From NCBI GenBank assembly GCA_017642965.1, contig JAEPOJ010000013.1, positions 1 to 64,000 of the forward strand: a stretch of DNA of 64,000 nt, read 5' to 3'. Of the stretch, positions 26,637 to 35,700 are shown piece by piece. The stretch comes from Phycisphaerales bacterium. Lineage in GTDB: Bacteria; Planctomycetota; Phycisphaerae; Phycisphaerales; UBA1924. Under the pieces are notes generated by a model, which searched no databases, was not told the DNA's origin, and saw only the letters and a list, made by a program, of their open reading frames with translations. The number at the start of each line of letters is the position of its first letter. The stretch's first letter is position 1. The translations under genes and the position numbers were made by a program.

Positions 26637-27101
26637 ATGAACGCGATCCTCAGAATGTCCAGAACCCTGCTCGCGCTGACGCCCCTGCTCCTGCTTGTCG
26701 GGTGCAACGGCGCGATCGCGCCGAGCTTCGAAGCCGTCGGTGTCGAGGAGATCGAGCGTGATCACGAGCGTTCGGTGATCGAGTTCCGTGTCCGGGCGAC
26801 GAACCCCAACGCGGACCCGATCCCGCTGCGGACGGTGACCTACCGCGTCGAGATCAACGGCGAGCGGGTGTTCGAGGGTGTTCGATCGCCTGAGACCACG
26901 CTGCACACGTACTCGGACTCCGAGTTTGTGCTCCCGGCGGTGGTCCCGCTCGAATCGTTGCAGGGCACGATCGAGTACGCGCTCCTTGGGAGCGTGCAGT
27001 ACATCCCGCCCGGGCGCTTGTCGGAAGTGCTTTTCGACGCGGAGGTGCACGTGCCCGAGGCCATGCTGGAGCTGGAGGGCACGATCGAGGCGGGCAACTA
27101 G
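26637..27101 (+). CDS. LEA14/WHy-domain lipoprotein
   Basis: 154 residues. A lipoprotein signal ends at LLLVGC. The mature part reads as a beta-sandwich of the WHy/LEA type 2 kind: VIEFRVRATNPNADPIPLRTVTYRVEINGERVF is the typical pattern of a strand, NPN and IPL. Such domains are linked to desiccation and stress tolerance, but their ligand in bacteria is unknown. It would be anchored to a membrane by the acylated Cys. A GTG at 26631 is an alternative start that adds two residues. Confidence 0.75.
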   Translation: MNAILRMSRTLLALTPLLLLVGCNGAIAPSFEAVGVEEIERDHERSVIEFRVRATNPNADPIPLRTVTYRVEINGERVFEGVRSPETTLHTYSDSEFVLPAVVPLESLQGTIEYALLGSVQYIPPGRLSEVLFDAEVHVPEAMLELEGTIEAGN

Positions 27102-27123
27102 CACGCTTTCGAGTCTTACTCTC

Positions 27124-28287
27124 TCAGCCGACGGTGATGTAGTCACGATCGCTTTTGCTGAGGATCAGATCCGCTTGTCCGAGTGATTCTTCGAGGCGTG
27201 CCTTGAGGCGGGGCAGGTAGCCGCGCTCGGTGTTGGTATGCCCAGCGAGGAGGATGCTGATGCCGGACTGGCGTGCGGCGAGGATGTGGTGGTGCGTCAT
27301 CTCGCCGGTGATGAAGAGTTCGCACCCCTGTTCCCTGGCGGTCTGCCAGAGCATCCCGCCCGAGCCGGGCACGACCGCGATCGTTTCGAACGCGTAATCG
27401 CTCGTTTCGTGTTCGGGCGCCAGCGCGTAGCGGATGCGGGTGCGATCGAGGTGGTGCTTGAGGCGCTCGGCGATCCTAGAGATGGACGCGGGCCGATCGA
27501 GCACCAGTCTTCGCCCGGACCCCATGCGACGCACGGGCTCGGGGACGAGCTCGACGATGTCGTAGGCCGGGGTCTCGTAGGGATGGAACTCCTTGAGCGT
27601 TTCGATGACGATGGGCAGCGCCCGTCGGGAGCAGACCATCTCGATGCGAGTCTCCTTGACGCGTTCGAGTGTGCCGACCTCACCGATGGTTGGGTTTGCG
27701 CCCTCGTCGGGGAGGAATGTCCCCTCGCCCTTGGTGTTGAAGGAGCAGAGACGGTACTTGCCGATGCCTCCGGCGCCCGCGGTCCCCAGCGCTGCGCGGA
27801 GCTGGTCCGCCTCTTCTGAGGGGACGAACGTGATGACCTTGACCTCGCGGTCCGGCTCGCCCCCGGTCGCGGGGATCAGCGCCCGGCAGTCGCCGTGGAT
27901 CATGCCCGTGGTCGGTTCGCCGTGCGGCGTGCTGACACCCTCGCAGAGCCAGTCCGTGATGCCCCCCATCGCGGAGTCCAAGGCCGTGTGCGGTGTATAG
28001 ACGGCGATGCCCGCCTCGGCGCATCCCCGGATGATCCGCTCGGTGTGGGTGCGATCCGTCAGCGACTCGAGCGGGGCGAAGATCGGGGGGTGGTAGGCGA
28101 CGATCGCACCGGCCCCCATCTCGATCGCCTCCTGGAGGACGCGTTCGGTGAGGTCGATGGTGAGGAGGATTGGGCCGGTGATCGCCCGGTTGGGATCGCC
28201 GAGCTGAAGCCCGACCTTATCCCATTCTTCCTTCAGCTTCAGGGGGGCGATGGACTCCATCGCGTTGACGAGATCCTGCACGATCAT
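27124..28287 (-). CDS. Nif3-like dinuclear metal-centre protein (YqfO type)
   Basis: 387 residues from the ATG at 28287 with GAGGAG six bases upstream. The first and last parts form the Nif3 domain (QDLVNAMESIAPLKLKEEWDKVGLQLG, AYHPPIF, TPHTALDSAMGG and, near the end, GEMTHHHILA and GHTNTERG), with His and Glu positions that bind two metals. The middle ~110 residues are the CutA/PII-like insertion (FVPSEEADQLRAALG). Often annotated as GTP cyclohydrolase I type 2, but the true role is uncertain. It is divergent from ispE. Confidence 0.88.
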   Translation of the reverse strand: MIVQDLVNAMESIAPLKLKEEWDKVGLQLGDPNRAITGPILLTIDLTERVLQEAIEMGAGAIVAYHPPIFAPLESLTDRTHTERIIRGCAEAGIAVYTPHTALDSAMGGITDWLCEGVSTPHGEPTTGMIHGDCRALIPATGGEPDREVKVITFVPSEEADQLRAALGTAGAGGIGKYRLCSFNTKGEGTFLPDEGANPTIGEVGTLERVKETRIEMVCSRRALPIVIETLKEFHPYETPAYDIVELVPEPVRRMGSGRRLVLDRPASISRIAERLKHHLDRTRIRYALAPEHETSDYAFETIAVVPGSGGMLWQTAREQGCELFITGEMTHHHILAARQSGISILLAGHTNTERGYLPRLKARLEESLGQADLILSKSDRDYITVG

Positions 28288-28362
28288 GGTGGCTCCTCTG
28301 CTGCGCACGAGAAGGTGTGCACTCGTGCATTGTATGTACGCCGCGGACAGCGACCGAGTGCG

Positions 28363-28368
28363 TAGAGT
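28363..28368 (+). promoter_or_regulatory. TAGAGT -10 hexamer, leaderless spacing
   Basis: Seven bases separate it from the ispE ATG at 28376; there is no Shine-Dalgarno. Confidence 0.4.
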
Positions 28369-28375
28369 GTGTGCG

Positions 28376-29287
28376 ATGGGCGGAGATTCACAGCGGATTC
28401 AGGTGCGGTCGTACGCGAAGGTCAATCTGGCGTTGTCGGTCGGGGCTCCGGTGGATGATCCGGGGAGTCTGACCCACGGCTATCACCCGATCTGCTCGTA
28501 TATACACGCGATCGATCTGTGCGACACAGTCGAAATCGAGCACGCCGAGCACCGGGGGGCCACGCGGTTCGATATCGCCTGGTCGAGGGGCGACGGGGAG
28601 ACGCAGCCGGTGGGCTGGCTGCAGGAGCAGGACCTTGTCGTCAAGGCCTACAAGGCGCTGTACAACGAGGTCGACCACGACATGCGCTGCTCGATCCGTG
28701 TCCGCAAGTCGATCCCAGCGGGCGGCGGGCTGGGCGGCGGCTCGAGCGATGCCGCAGCGACGCTGCTTGGGCTCAATGAGCTGTTCGGGCTGGGACTCGG
28801 ACGCGAACGGCTGGTATCGATCGCGATGACGCTCGGCTCGGATATCGCGTTCTTTGTCGATCCCGGTTTCACCCCCCCACGCCCGGCGATCGTTGAGGGC
28901 TTCGGTGAGCGCATCGAGCGCCTGAACGAGCGTCGGGAGGGGACCGAAGTCACGCTGATCTTTCCGCCGTTTGGCTGCGCCACCGGCGCGGTCTATGGGG
29001 CGTTCGATGCGATCTGCGATCGCGATGCGCCCGACGATCGCCCCGCCCGCGCGCTCGCGGGGGCGTCACCGCTGGGTGATGCGATGATCGTGAACGACCT
29101 CTTTGAGGCGGCGTGTGCCACGACACCTCAGCTGCGGGAGGTGCACGATGCCCTGGCTTCGGGGCTGGGGCGGGCGGTGCACCTGTCCGGGAGCGGGTCC
29201 ACGCTGTTTGTTCTCGGACGTGTTGAGGCGGGGCGAGTGCACGAAGTCGCGCCGGATTGCCGGGTGGTGCATACGCGCCTGTGCTGA
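28376..29287 (+). CDS. ispE: 4-diphosphocytidyl-2-C-methyl-D-erythritol kinase
   Basis: 303 residues. A GHMP kinase: N-terminal SYAKVNLALSVG with the substrate-binding Lys15, ATP loop PAGGGLGGGSSDAAA at 114-128, and C-terminal LSGSGSTLFVLG. It phosphorylates CDP-methylerythritol in the non-mevalonate isoprenoid pathway, feeding the polyprenyl carriers used by the envelope genes elsewhere in the window. The frame is open further upstream, but the start at 28376 fits the family and the TAGAGT element. Confidence 0.9.
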   Translation: MGGDSQRIQVRSYAKVNLALSVGAPVDDPGSLTHGYHPICSYIHAIDLCDTVEIEHAEHRGATRFDIAWSRGDGETQPVGWLQEQDLVVKAYKALYNEVDHDMRCSIRVRKSIPAGGGLGGGSSDAAATLLGLNELFGLGLGRERLVSIAMTLGSDIAFFVDPGFTPPRPAIVEGFGERIERLNERREGTEVTLIFPPFGCATGAVYGAFDAICDRDAPDDRPARALAGASPLGDAMIVNDLFEAACATTPQLREVHDALASGLGRAVHLSGSGSTLFVLGRVEAGRVHEVAPDCRVVHTRLC

Positions 29288-29329
29288 AGCAAGATACACT
29301 AGCACCAAAGCCCCAACCCTGGAGATTGC

Positions 29330-30391
29330 ATGAGCGACGACAACCTCGGCCCCAACGATCAGCAGGATTTCGATAGCGACACGGACACGGGCTTGGACGA
29401 CCTGGTATCCGCGGACGACTCGTCCATCATGAACTCGCGTCGGCTCGCGATGGGTATTGATCTGGGCGGCACCAACATCCAGGCGGGCGTGATCGATGAG
29501 CACGGCCAGGTGCTCGGGCGGGCCAAGGTCCGCACCGAGGCGGACCGTGGTTTCGAGAAGGTGATGGACCGGGTCGCGGCTGCTTCTCGCGAGGCGTGCG
29601 AGGACGCGGGCGTCAAAATGTCCATGATCCACACCGCGGGGATCGGTGTGCCCGGCCCGATCGACCCGGAGAAGGGTGTGGTGGTCGAGGCGGTGAACCT
29701 GCGATGGAACAACGCGCCGGTGGTCATCGCGCTCTCGGACCGCCTGACCGTCCCGGTCTACGCGGACAACGACGTGAACGTTGCGGTGTACGGCGAGTGG
29801 CGCGCGGGCATCGGCAACAACCGCCCGAATCTGCTCGGCGTCTGGGTCGGCACGGGCGTCGGGGGCGGCCTGGTCATCAACTCGCAGCTCCACCGCGGGG
29901 CGCACTACTCCGCGGGTGAGATCGGGCACATGATCATCCACCCCGGGGCGCACCTCGGCTCGCGCAGTGTGGAGCACAACTGCTCGCGGACCGCGATCGT
30001 GCACGAGCTCGTGAAGCTGATCAGGGCGAACCACCCATCGATGCTGCCCAGCCTGACGAATGGGAAGATGAGCAAGATCAAATCAAAGGTGCTCGCGCTG
30101 GCGTACGAGCAGGGCGACGACCTGGTCCGCACCGTGATCGATGATTCCGCGGACCTCCTGGGCATGGCGATCGCGAACGTGGTCACGCTGCTGAGCCTGG
30201 ACATGGTGATCCTGGGCGGCGGCCTGGTGGAAGCGATCGGCAAGCCCTATGTCGACATCGTGCGCGACTCGGTGCGCCGCGAGGCCTTCCCGGAGTCGTT
30301 GCGGAAGATCAAGGTCGAGGCGAGCACGCTCGGCGACGATGCCGGCATCGTGGGCGCGGGCATCATGGCCCTCGAGGAACACTGGAAGTAG
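29330..30391 (+). CDS. ROK-family sugar kinase lacking the zinc motif
   Basis: 353 residues. ATP-binding DLGGTN at 44-49, GVWVGTGVGGGLV, and the catalytic-region motif AGEIGHM are all present, so a glucokinase-like activity is plausible. The usual zinc-binding CxCGxxGCxE segment is replaced by a sequence with one Cys (GSRSVEHNCS). An acidic extension of about 38 residues precedes the kinase fold; the start at 29330 is backed by GGAG and by TACACT at 29295-29300. An internal ATG at residue 34 would remove this extension. It is not NagC-like, because no N-terminal HTH is present. Confidence 0.82.
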   Translation: MSDDNLGPNDQQDFDSDTDTGLDDLVSADDSSIMNSRRLAMGIDLGGTNIQAGVIDEHGQVLGRAKVRTEADRGFEKVMDRVAAASREACEDAGVKMSMIHTAGIGVPGPIDPEKGVVVEAVNLRWNNAPVVIALSDRLTVPVYADNDVNVAVYGEWRAGIGNNRPNLLGVWVGTGVGGGLVINSQLHRGAHYSAGEIGHMIIHPGAHLGSRSVEHNCSRTAIVHELVKLIRANHPSMLPSLTNGKMSKIKSKVLALAYEQGDDLVRTVIDDSADLLGMAIANVVTLLSLDMVILGGGLVEAIGKPYVDIVRDSVRREAFPESLRKIKVEASTLGDDAGIVGAGIMALEEHWK

Positions 30392-30411
30392 TTGGCCCGG
30401 GACCACCGAAT

Positions 30412-30438
30412 AAAAAACACCCCGCGTGGGCGGGGTGT
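30412..30438 (-). terminator. Rho-independent terminator of the flgM-like gene
   Basis: Nine-base stem (30417-30425 with 30430-30438) and a four-base loop. On the minus strand the stem is followed by TTTTTTATTC, so it terminates leftward transcription. It lacks a T run on the plus strand, but the hairpin may still protect the end of the ROK transcript. Confidence 0.75.
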
Positions 30439-30467
30439 CCTTGTCAGTTTTCCGGATGACTCGCAGT

Positions 30468-30773
30468 TCAGATATCGAGGTTGATATCATCGAGGAGCTG
30501 GTCGGCGGCCTGCTCGAGCTTGTCGTCGCTCAGATAGGTGCCTGCCTCGATTTCTGCGCGGACGCGGTTGATCAGATCGGTACGCTCCTCCGGCTCGGCT
30601 TGGAGCTGGCTGAGATACTGTGCAACGCGGGAGAGTTCGACGCGATCAGAACTCCGAGCCCCACCACGGCCCCGGACTTCCTCTGCGCCGGACTGACTCG
30701 CGTACGCAGGATCGACACTGACCCTTCGCACACGGAGACCCGAAGCGTTGTTGACGGATGAGATCTCACTCAT
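30468..30773 (-). CDS. flgM: FlgM-like anti-sigma-28 factor
   Basis: 101 residues. The second half matches FlgM: DRVELSRVAQYLSQL, then INRVRAEIEAGTYLSDDKLEQAADQLLDDI, the pattern of helices that wraps sigma-28. The N-terminal 45 residues are hydrophilic and probably disordered, also normal for FlgM. It would hold back late flagellar transcription until hook completion. AGAGG eight bases upstream supports the start. No other flagellar gene is adjacent, but the nonulosonate and Maf genes a few kilobases away fit flagellin glycosylation. Confidence 0.82.
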   Translation of the reverse strand: MSEISSVNNASGLRVRRVSVDPAYASQSGAEEVRGRGGARSSDRVELSRVAQYLSQLQAEPEERTDLINRVRAEIEAGTYLSDDKLEQAADQLLDDINLDI

Positions 30774-30993
30774 TGAACTTGCCTCTTTTCTTGTGTCCTC
30801 TTCGTGCCCACCACCTGGACACCACTACATCTTGTTGACGAAACCACTGTTCCATCCATCCCTAGACTGTGTATCGGTGCATTGAATCTGAACACTGTAA
30901 AAACGAAAAGATTTGGGCCCGGATGCTTAAGCAACTGCGAATGAAATCCTTACGTAGAATAACATACTGATGGACCAAAGGGAAACTCGAACC
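30774..30993. promoter_or_regulatory. Divergent promoter region between flgM and a lipoprotein gene
   Basis: Relatively AT-rich for this genome. On the plus strand TAGAAT at 30955-30960 can serve the lipoprotein gene. On the minus strand, ACCGATAC (reverse complement of 30871-30878) resembles the sigma-28 element GCCGATAA at 6 of 8 positions. Eleven bases before it, CAGTGTTC matches TAAAGTTT at 4 of 8. Only a weak hint of flagellar control. Confidence 0.3.
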
Positions 30994-31977
30994 ATGCGCA
31001 CGAAAATCTTTGAAACCCGCGATCACAAGGGCGTTTTTTCTTTGTTCGGGTATATGGGCGCACCGAGCTTACTCAGAGTAGGGGCTGGTTGTGCCCTGAT
31101 TTCGGGCCTTTTACTCGCTGGATGCGGCGGGGACCAGCCGCGTGAGGACGCGGATCGTGGTTATTATACCGATCAGTCTCAAAGCGTGTTTTCCTCCGAA
31201 CCGCCCCCACCACCACCCCAAGATCAGGGCATGCAAGATAAAGACCGATCGGTCTTGATGCAGGGTGATGCGGGCAGCAACCGGGATGAGCCGCTCGGTG
31301 GATGGTCGATTATTCTGACCAAGCTCAACGGGGCGGGGATCGAGAAAGCGCAGGAGCTGCTCAAGGTGATCCAGACCGAGGCGGGGCTTCGGCAGGCATT
31401 CATCGAGCAGCGTTCAGAGGGGCTGGTCATCGCGTATGGCAACTACCACGGGCGTGATGAGGCGATCAAGGATCTGGAGCGTGTCAAGAAGACCAAGCTG
31501 CTGAGCGCGACGCCCTTCGAGAACGCGATCATTGCGCCGCCTTCGAGCACCGAGCTGCGCGGCTCGAACCCGATGTATGACCTTCGATCGGTGAAGCAGC
31601 GCTACGGCGAGCAGGCGGTGTACACGCTGCAGATCGGGCTGTATGGGCGGGTGGACTATCAGTCGCCAGCGCCCGAGGAACTCGCGGCGTATCGCAGAGC
31701 CGCCGAGGAAGCAGTGCGTGATCTGCGGGCGCAGGGCGAGCTGGCGTTCTACTACCACGCGCCGGCCAGAAGCATGGTGACCGTGGGCGTGTTTGGCGAG
31801 CGCGACTTTGATAACACCACGCTGCCCCCGCTGCAGTCGCCGCGGCTCAAGGCGACGCGTGAGAAGTTTCCCAACAACCTCGTGAACGGGGCGGGGCTCA
31901 ACGAGACGCTCCGCACGGAGACGGGGAAGATGAAGCGGCTGCAGTCCAGCCAGCTCGTCGCAATCCCGGAGAAATAA
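30994..31977 (+). CDS. Lipoprotein with SPOR-like alpha/beta segments
   Basis: 327 residues from the ATG at 30994, which has AAAGGGAAA upstream; an ATG at 30970 would add eight residues. A long N-region precedes a lipobox ending LLLAGC. A proline-rich linker (EPPPPPPQDQG) follows. Two alpha/beta segments, at about 100-165 (GWSIILTKLNGAG with KAQELLKVIQ) and about 205-270 (VYTLQIGLYG with YRRAAEEAVRDL), resemble SPOR repeats that bind peptidoglycan. The match is by pattern only. Possibly an envelope-anchored peptidoglycan-binding protein. Confidence 0.6.
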   Translation: MRTKIFETRDHKGVFSLFGYMGAPSLLRVGAGCALISGLLLAGCGGDQPREDADRGYYTDQSQSVFSSEPPPPPPQDQGMQDKDRSVLMQGDAGSNRDEPLGGWSIILTKLNGAGIEKAQELLKVIQTEAGLRQAFIEQRSEGLVIAYGNYHGRDEAIKDLERVKKTKLLSATPFENAIIAPPSSTELRGSNPMYDLRSVKQRYGEQAVYTLQIGLYGRVDYQSPAPEELAAYRRAAEEAVRDLRAQGELAFYYHAPARSMVTVGVFGERDFDNTTLPPLQSPRLKATREKFPNNLVNGAGLNETLRTETGKMKRLQSSQLVAIPEK

Positions 31978-32017
31978 CCACAGGGCGGGCGTTTCCGGTG
32001 CTGGGTCGGTGCGAGGT

Positions 32018-32644
32018 TCAGTTGCTGCCGGCCGGGTTCGAGATGCCCTGAACCCAGATGGGCTCGATGTGCGTGACGAGCCAGGGGCTCTGCGTGTCGA
32101 CGCGTTCCCAATCCACACGCCACCAGCTGAGTGAGGGCACAAAGCTGCCCTCTGTGCGGACCCTGATCTGGGTGGTTGCGACCCGATCGCTGTAGAGACC
32201 GGCGTGCACCTTTCCGACGTCGGCGCTCTGCACGACCCCCTGATTGCGGGTTGTTGCGATCTGTACGATCCGGTCGGCACCCTCGGCGGAGGCGAACACG
32301 CTGGATAGGCGGACATCGGGGTCGAGCATGGAGCGGAGCTCGTCGGGCTGCGCGTTCGCGACGGACTGGACCAGCGCGTCGGAGCGGGCCTGGAGGTGCT
32401 CCCTTTCGGTGACGGTGAGCGTGCCCAGCGTGTAGACGCCTGAGCCGAGCGCGATCAGGAGCACGCCGACGGGGAGTCCGACGCGATTGAAGTTCTTGCG
32501 GTACCGCATCAGCACCATGGTCAGGATCCCCGCGACGATGAGGGCGATCGCGGGGGCGAGGGGCTGCTCGTAGACCCAGTGCTCGAAGGGGCCGGGTTGT
32601 GGGAGCTCGGGGAGGGTGTTGGGTTCGACGATGTTCTGTTGCAT
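32018..32644 (-). CDS. Membrane protein of unknown function, two helices
   Basis: 208 residues from the ATG at 32644; a GTG at 32665 is possible. Two hydrophobic helices lie near residues 30-48 (AIALIVAGILTMVLM) and 58-80 (VGLPVGVLLIALGSGVYTLG), followed by a soluble domain of about 120 residues. That domain looks like a small alpha+beta fold (DPDVRLSSVFASAEGADRIVQI ... SWWRVDWERV) similar in feel to NTF2/SnoaL folds, but I cannot assign it. It is convergent with the lipoprotein gene. Confidence 0.6.
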   Translation of the reverse strand: MQQNIVEPNTLPELPQPGPFEHWVYEQPLAPAIALIVAGILTMVLMRYRKNFNRVGLPVGVLLIALGSGVYTLGTLTVTEREHLQARSDALVQSVANAQPDELRSMLDPDVRLSSVFASAEGADRIVQIATTRNQGVVQSADVGKVHAGLYSDRVATTQIRVRTEGSFVPSLSWWRVDWERVDTQSPWLVTHIEPIWVQGISNPAGSN

Positions 32645-32799
32645 ATCTGGTGTGATTGTTCGCACAACTTGCGCGTCGGGGTCGGGGAAGCTGAAGGGAG
32701 GCGTGAAATTGGGCCGATAACTCGGCTAGAAACGCGCGATCCGTGCGCTCAACGCGTGAGCGATGGGTGGAGTGCAATGCGTGTGGTTGGGAGCGACGA

Positions 32800-35700
32800 A
32801 TGAACCTCGAAGAACTGCTCGCGATGAATCCGGCGAACGACCCGGGGGTGCAGGATCCGGGTGTGGCGAGCGACGACTCGCTGCTGGAGCGGAACCTGAA
32901 CGCGCTGTCCCGGCGCAGCCCGGGAGAAGCGCAGCGGATCCGAGAGACGAGTGAGCGGGGGGATATCCAGTTCATCGAGAGCGAGGAGGGGCTCAGCGCG
33001 GTCCTCGGCGGGATCGCCCTGGCATCGAAGCGCCGACCGCGGGCCGAGGCGGAGAAGCTTGTGGGCGCGTATGACCCGGAGTCGTTCGCGATCGCGGGCG
33101 TGCTCGGGTTCGGTCTGGGGTATCACTGCGAGGCGATGCTAGAGCGCCTGGGCGAGTGGGGGCTTGTGGTGTGCTACGAGCCGGACCTGGGGCTGCTGCG
33201 GAGCGTGCTCTCACGGATTGATTTTACGGGCTTGTTCTCGACGGGTCGTTTCGTGCTCATCTGTGAGCCGGACGATTCGGTGCGATGCAACGCGGCGTTC
33301 ACGGGCAACGAGGCGCTGGTCGGGATGGGTGTGCAGTTGATCGCGCACCCGGCGAGCACCGGGCGTCTGGTAGCAACCAGCGAGCGGTTCGGGCAGACGT
33401 TCACGACCGCGCTCCGGGCGGCGCGCACGCACGTGGTGACGACGCTGGCTAATGCGCGCGTGACCTTCCGCAACGCGTTGATGAACACGGACCACTACCT
33501 GCGTTCATCGGGTGTGGTGGAGCTGAAGGACTCGTGCGTCGGCAGGCCGGCGATTGTGGTCGCTGCCGGCCCGAGCCTCGAGAAGAACCTGGAGCTGCTC
33601 TGCGACCCGTCGGTGCGCGAGCGCTTCGTGATTGTTGCGGTGCAGACCGTGCTCAAGCCCATGCTCGCGCGGGGCATCCGCCCGCATTTCGTGGCGGCGC
33701 TGGATTACCACGAGGTCTCCGGGCGGTTCTACGAGGGGCTGAGCGAGGAGGACGTGCGGGGGGTGCGTCTGATCGCGGAGCCCAAGGCCAACCCGGTGAT
33801 CCTCGACGCGTTCCCGGGTGAGGTGGTGTGCCCGAGTGACGAGCTGCTCGATACGATGCTCGGCGAACAGCTCAGGCGGGATCGGGGGGCGCTGCCGCTG
33901 GGCGCGACGGTGGCGCATCTTTGCTACAGCTTCGCGCGATACCTCGGCTGTGATCCGGTGATCCTGATCGGTCAGGACCTCGGCTTCAGCGATGGTCAGT
34001 ACTACGCGGGCGGCGCGGCGATCCATAACGTGTGGGGCAGCGAGCTGAGCGCGCACCGCACGCTTGAGATGTTCGAGTGGGAGCGGATCGTGCGGATGCG
34101 TGCTCATCTGCACATGCGCGAGGATATCCACGGCAAGGCGATCTACAGCGACGAGCAGATGGGCTCGTACCTCGCGTTGTTCGAGCAGATGTTCGCGAAG
34201 GATCAGGCGCAAGGCCGGACCACGATCGACGCGAGCGAGGGCGGTGTGCGCAAGCGCCACACCGATGTGATGACGCTGCGGGAGGCGATCGATCGGTGTG
34301 CCACGGCGCCCGTCGAGCTGCCGAGTGGGCGCGGGCACAAGTGCGCCGACCGGATCGACGACGCGATGTTCACGCGCATCGAAGCATTGATCAGGGACGC
34401 CCGGGGCATCGTCCGGATCAGCGAGCGCTCCATCGGGATGCTCCGCGAGATGATCGAGCACCAGGACGATCAGCAGCGTGTGAGCGGGCTCATCCACCGG
34501 GTGAACGAGGCCCGGGACGAGGTGATGCGGAAGGGGGACGCGTTCAAGCTGGTCGAGTTTATCAATCAGGTCGCGGTGCTCAATCGGATGAAGCGTGACC
34601 GCGTGATCCGGTTGCGATCGAAGGTTGCTGACTCGATGGAGCGTCAGCGCCTTCAGATCGAGAGGGATATCGCGAATGTGGAATGGACACGCGACGCGGC
34701 TCGCAGCGTCGCGGAACAGCTCACGCACGTGCTCGGCGTGCTTCGCGGTGAGGCCGCGAAGCTCACGAGCGATCAGCCCGATACTGAAACAGCCGACGCG
34801 GTGAATGACCGCGGGCGGGATCGCGTGCACGCGATGGTGCTCGCGGACCCACGCCAGGGCGGGCTGGGCATCGAGCGAGATCTGGGTGTGCGTGTGCTGC
34901 CTGAGTCGATCGGCGGGCACAACGTGCTGCAGGCAACGATCGCGCGGATCGATCGGAGCGATGAGATCGACGGCATCACGATCCTGACGCCGGAGCCCGA
35001 ACGGGTGAAGGAGTTGGTGGGTTCGCTGGCGGTGCGCAAATCGGTGGATATCGTGCCGATCGATGGCGGAACAATCCGAGCGCACACGGCCCGGGTCGGC
35101 GCTTCGCGTCTGCGATCGTCGACGAGCTGGCGCGGATCGCTGGGCATGCTGTGCGCGTACGACGAGGTTGCCCACCCCGAGACGTTCGCCCGGGTCATGG
35201 AGGAGCGGGGCATCGACGGCGCCGCGCTGATCGGCGCCGACTGGGCGATGGTGGACCCGGCGCTGATCGACGAGACGGTGGGACGTTTCCGCAAGCTCAA
35301 TAGTGAGAAACGCATCACGTTCTCCCAGGCGAGCGTCGGTCTTGGAACCATGATTGTCGATCGCTCGACGATGCGGTCGCTGCGCGATTCGAGCCGGACC
35401 GAGGGCAGGCGCAACCACTTCGCCACGCTCGGTGCGCTGGTGAGCTACCTGCCGACGGCGCCGCAGGCGGACCCGATCGTGCGCGGTGTTTGCGTCCAGG
35501 TCGATCCGGAGCTGCGCGACGCTGGCGTCCGCGCGGTCGCTGATAGTGTCGAGCGTGCGGAGGCCATCCGGGCCGCCTACGCATCGTTGTTCGATCCGAT
35601 GAGCGCGGACGCGCTGCTCTGTGCTCAGGAGCTGCGAGATGTGACACGCACTCGGGTGCCGAGTACGCTGATCCTAGAGACCTGCACCGGGCGACTGCTC

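Noticed and set aside
33505-35418. 637-codon open frame on the minus strand
   Set aside because: Shadow of the Maf-type gene, which has real domains and codon use.
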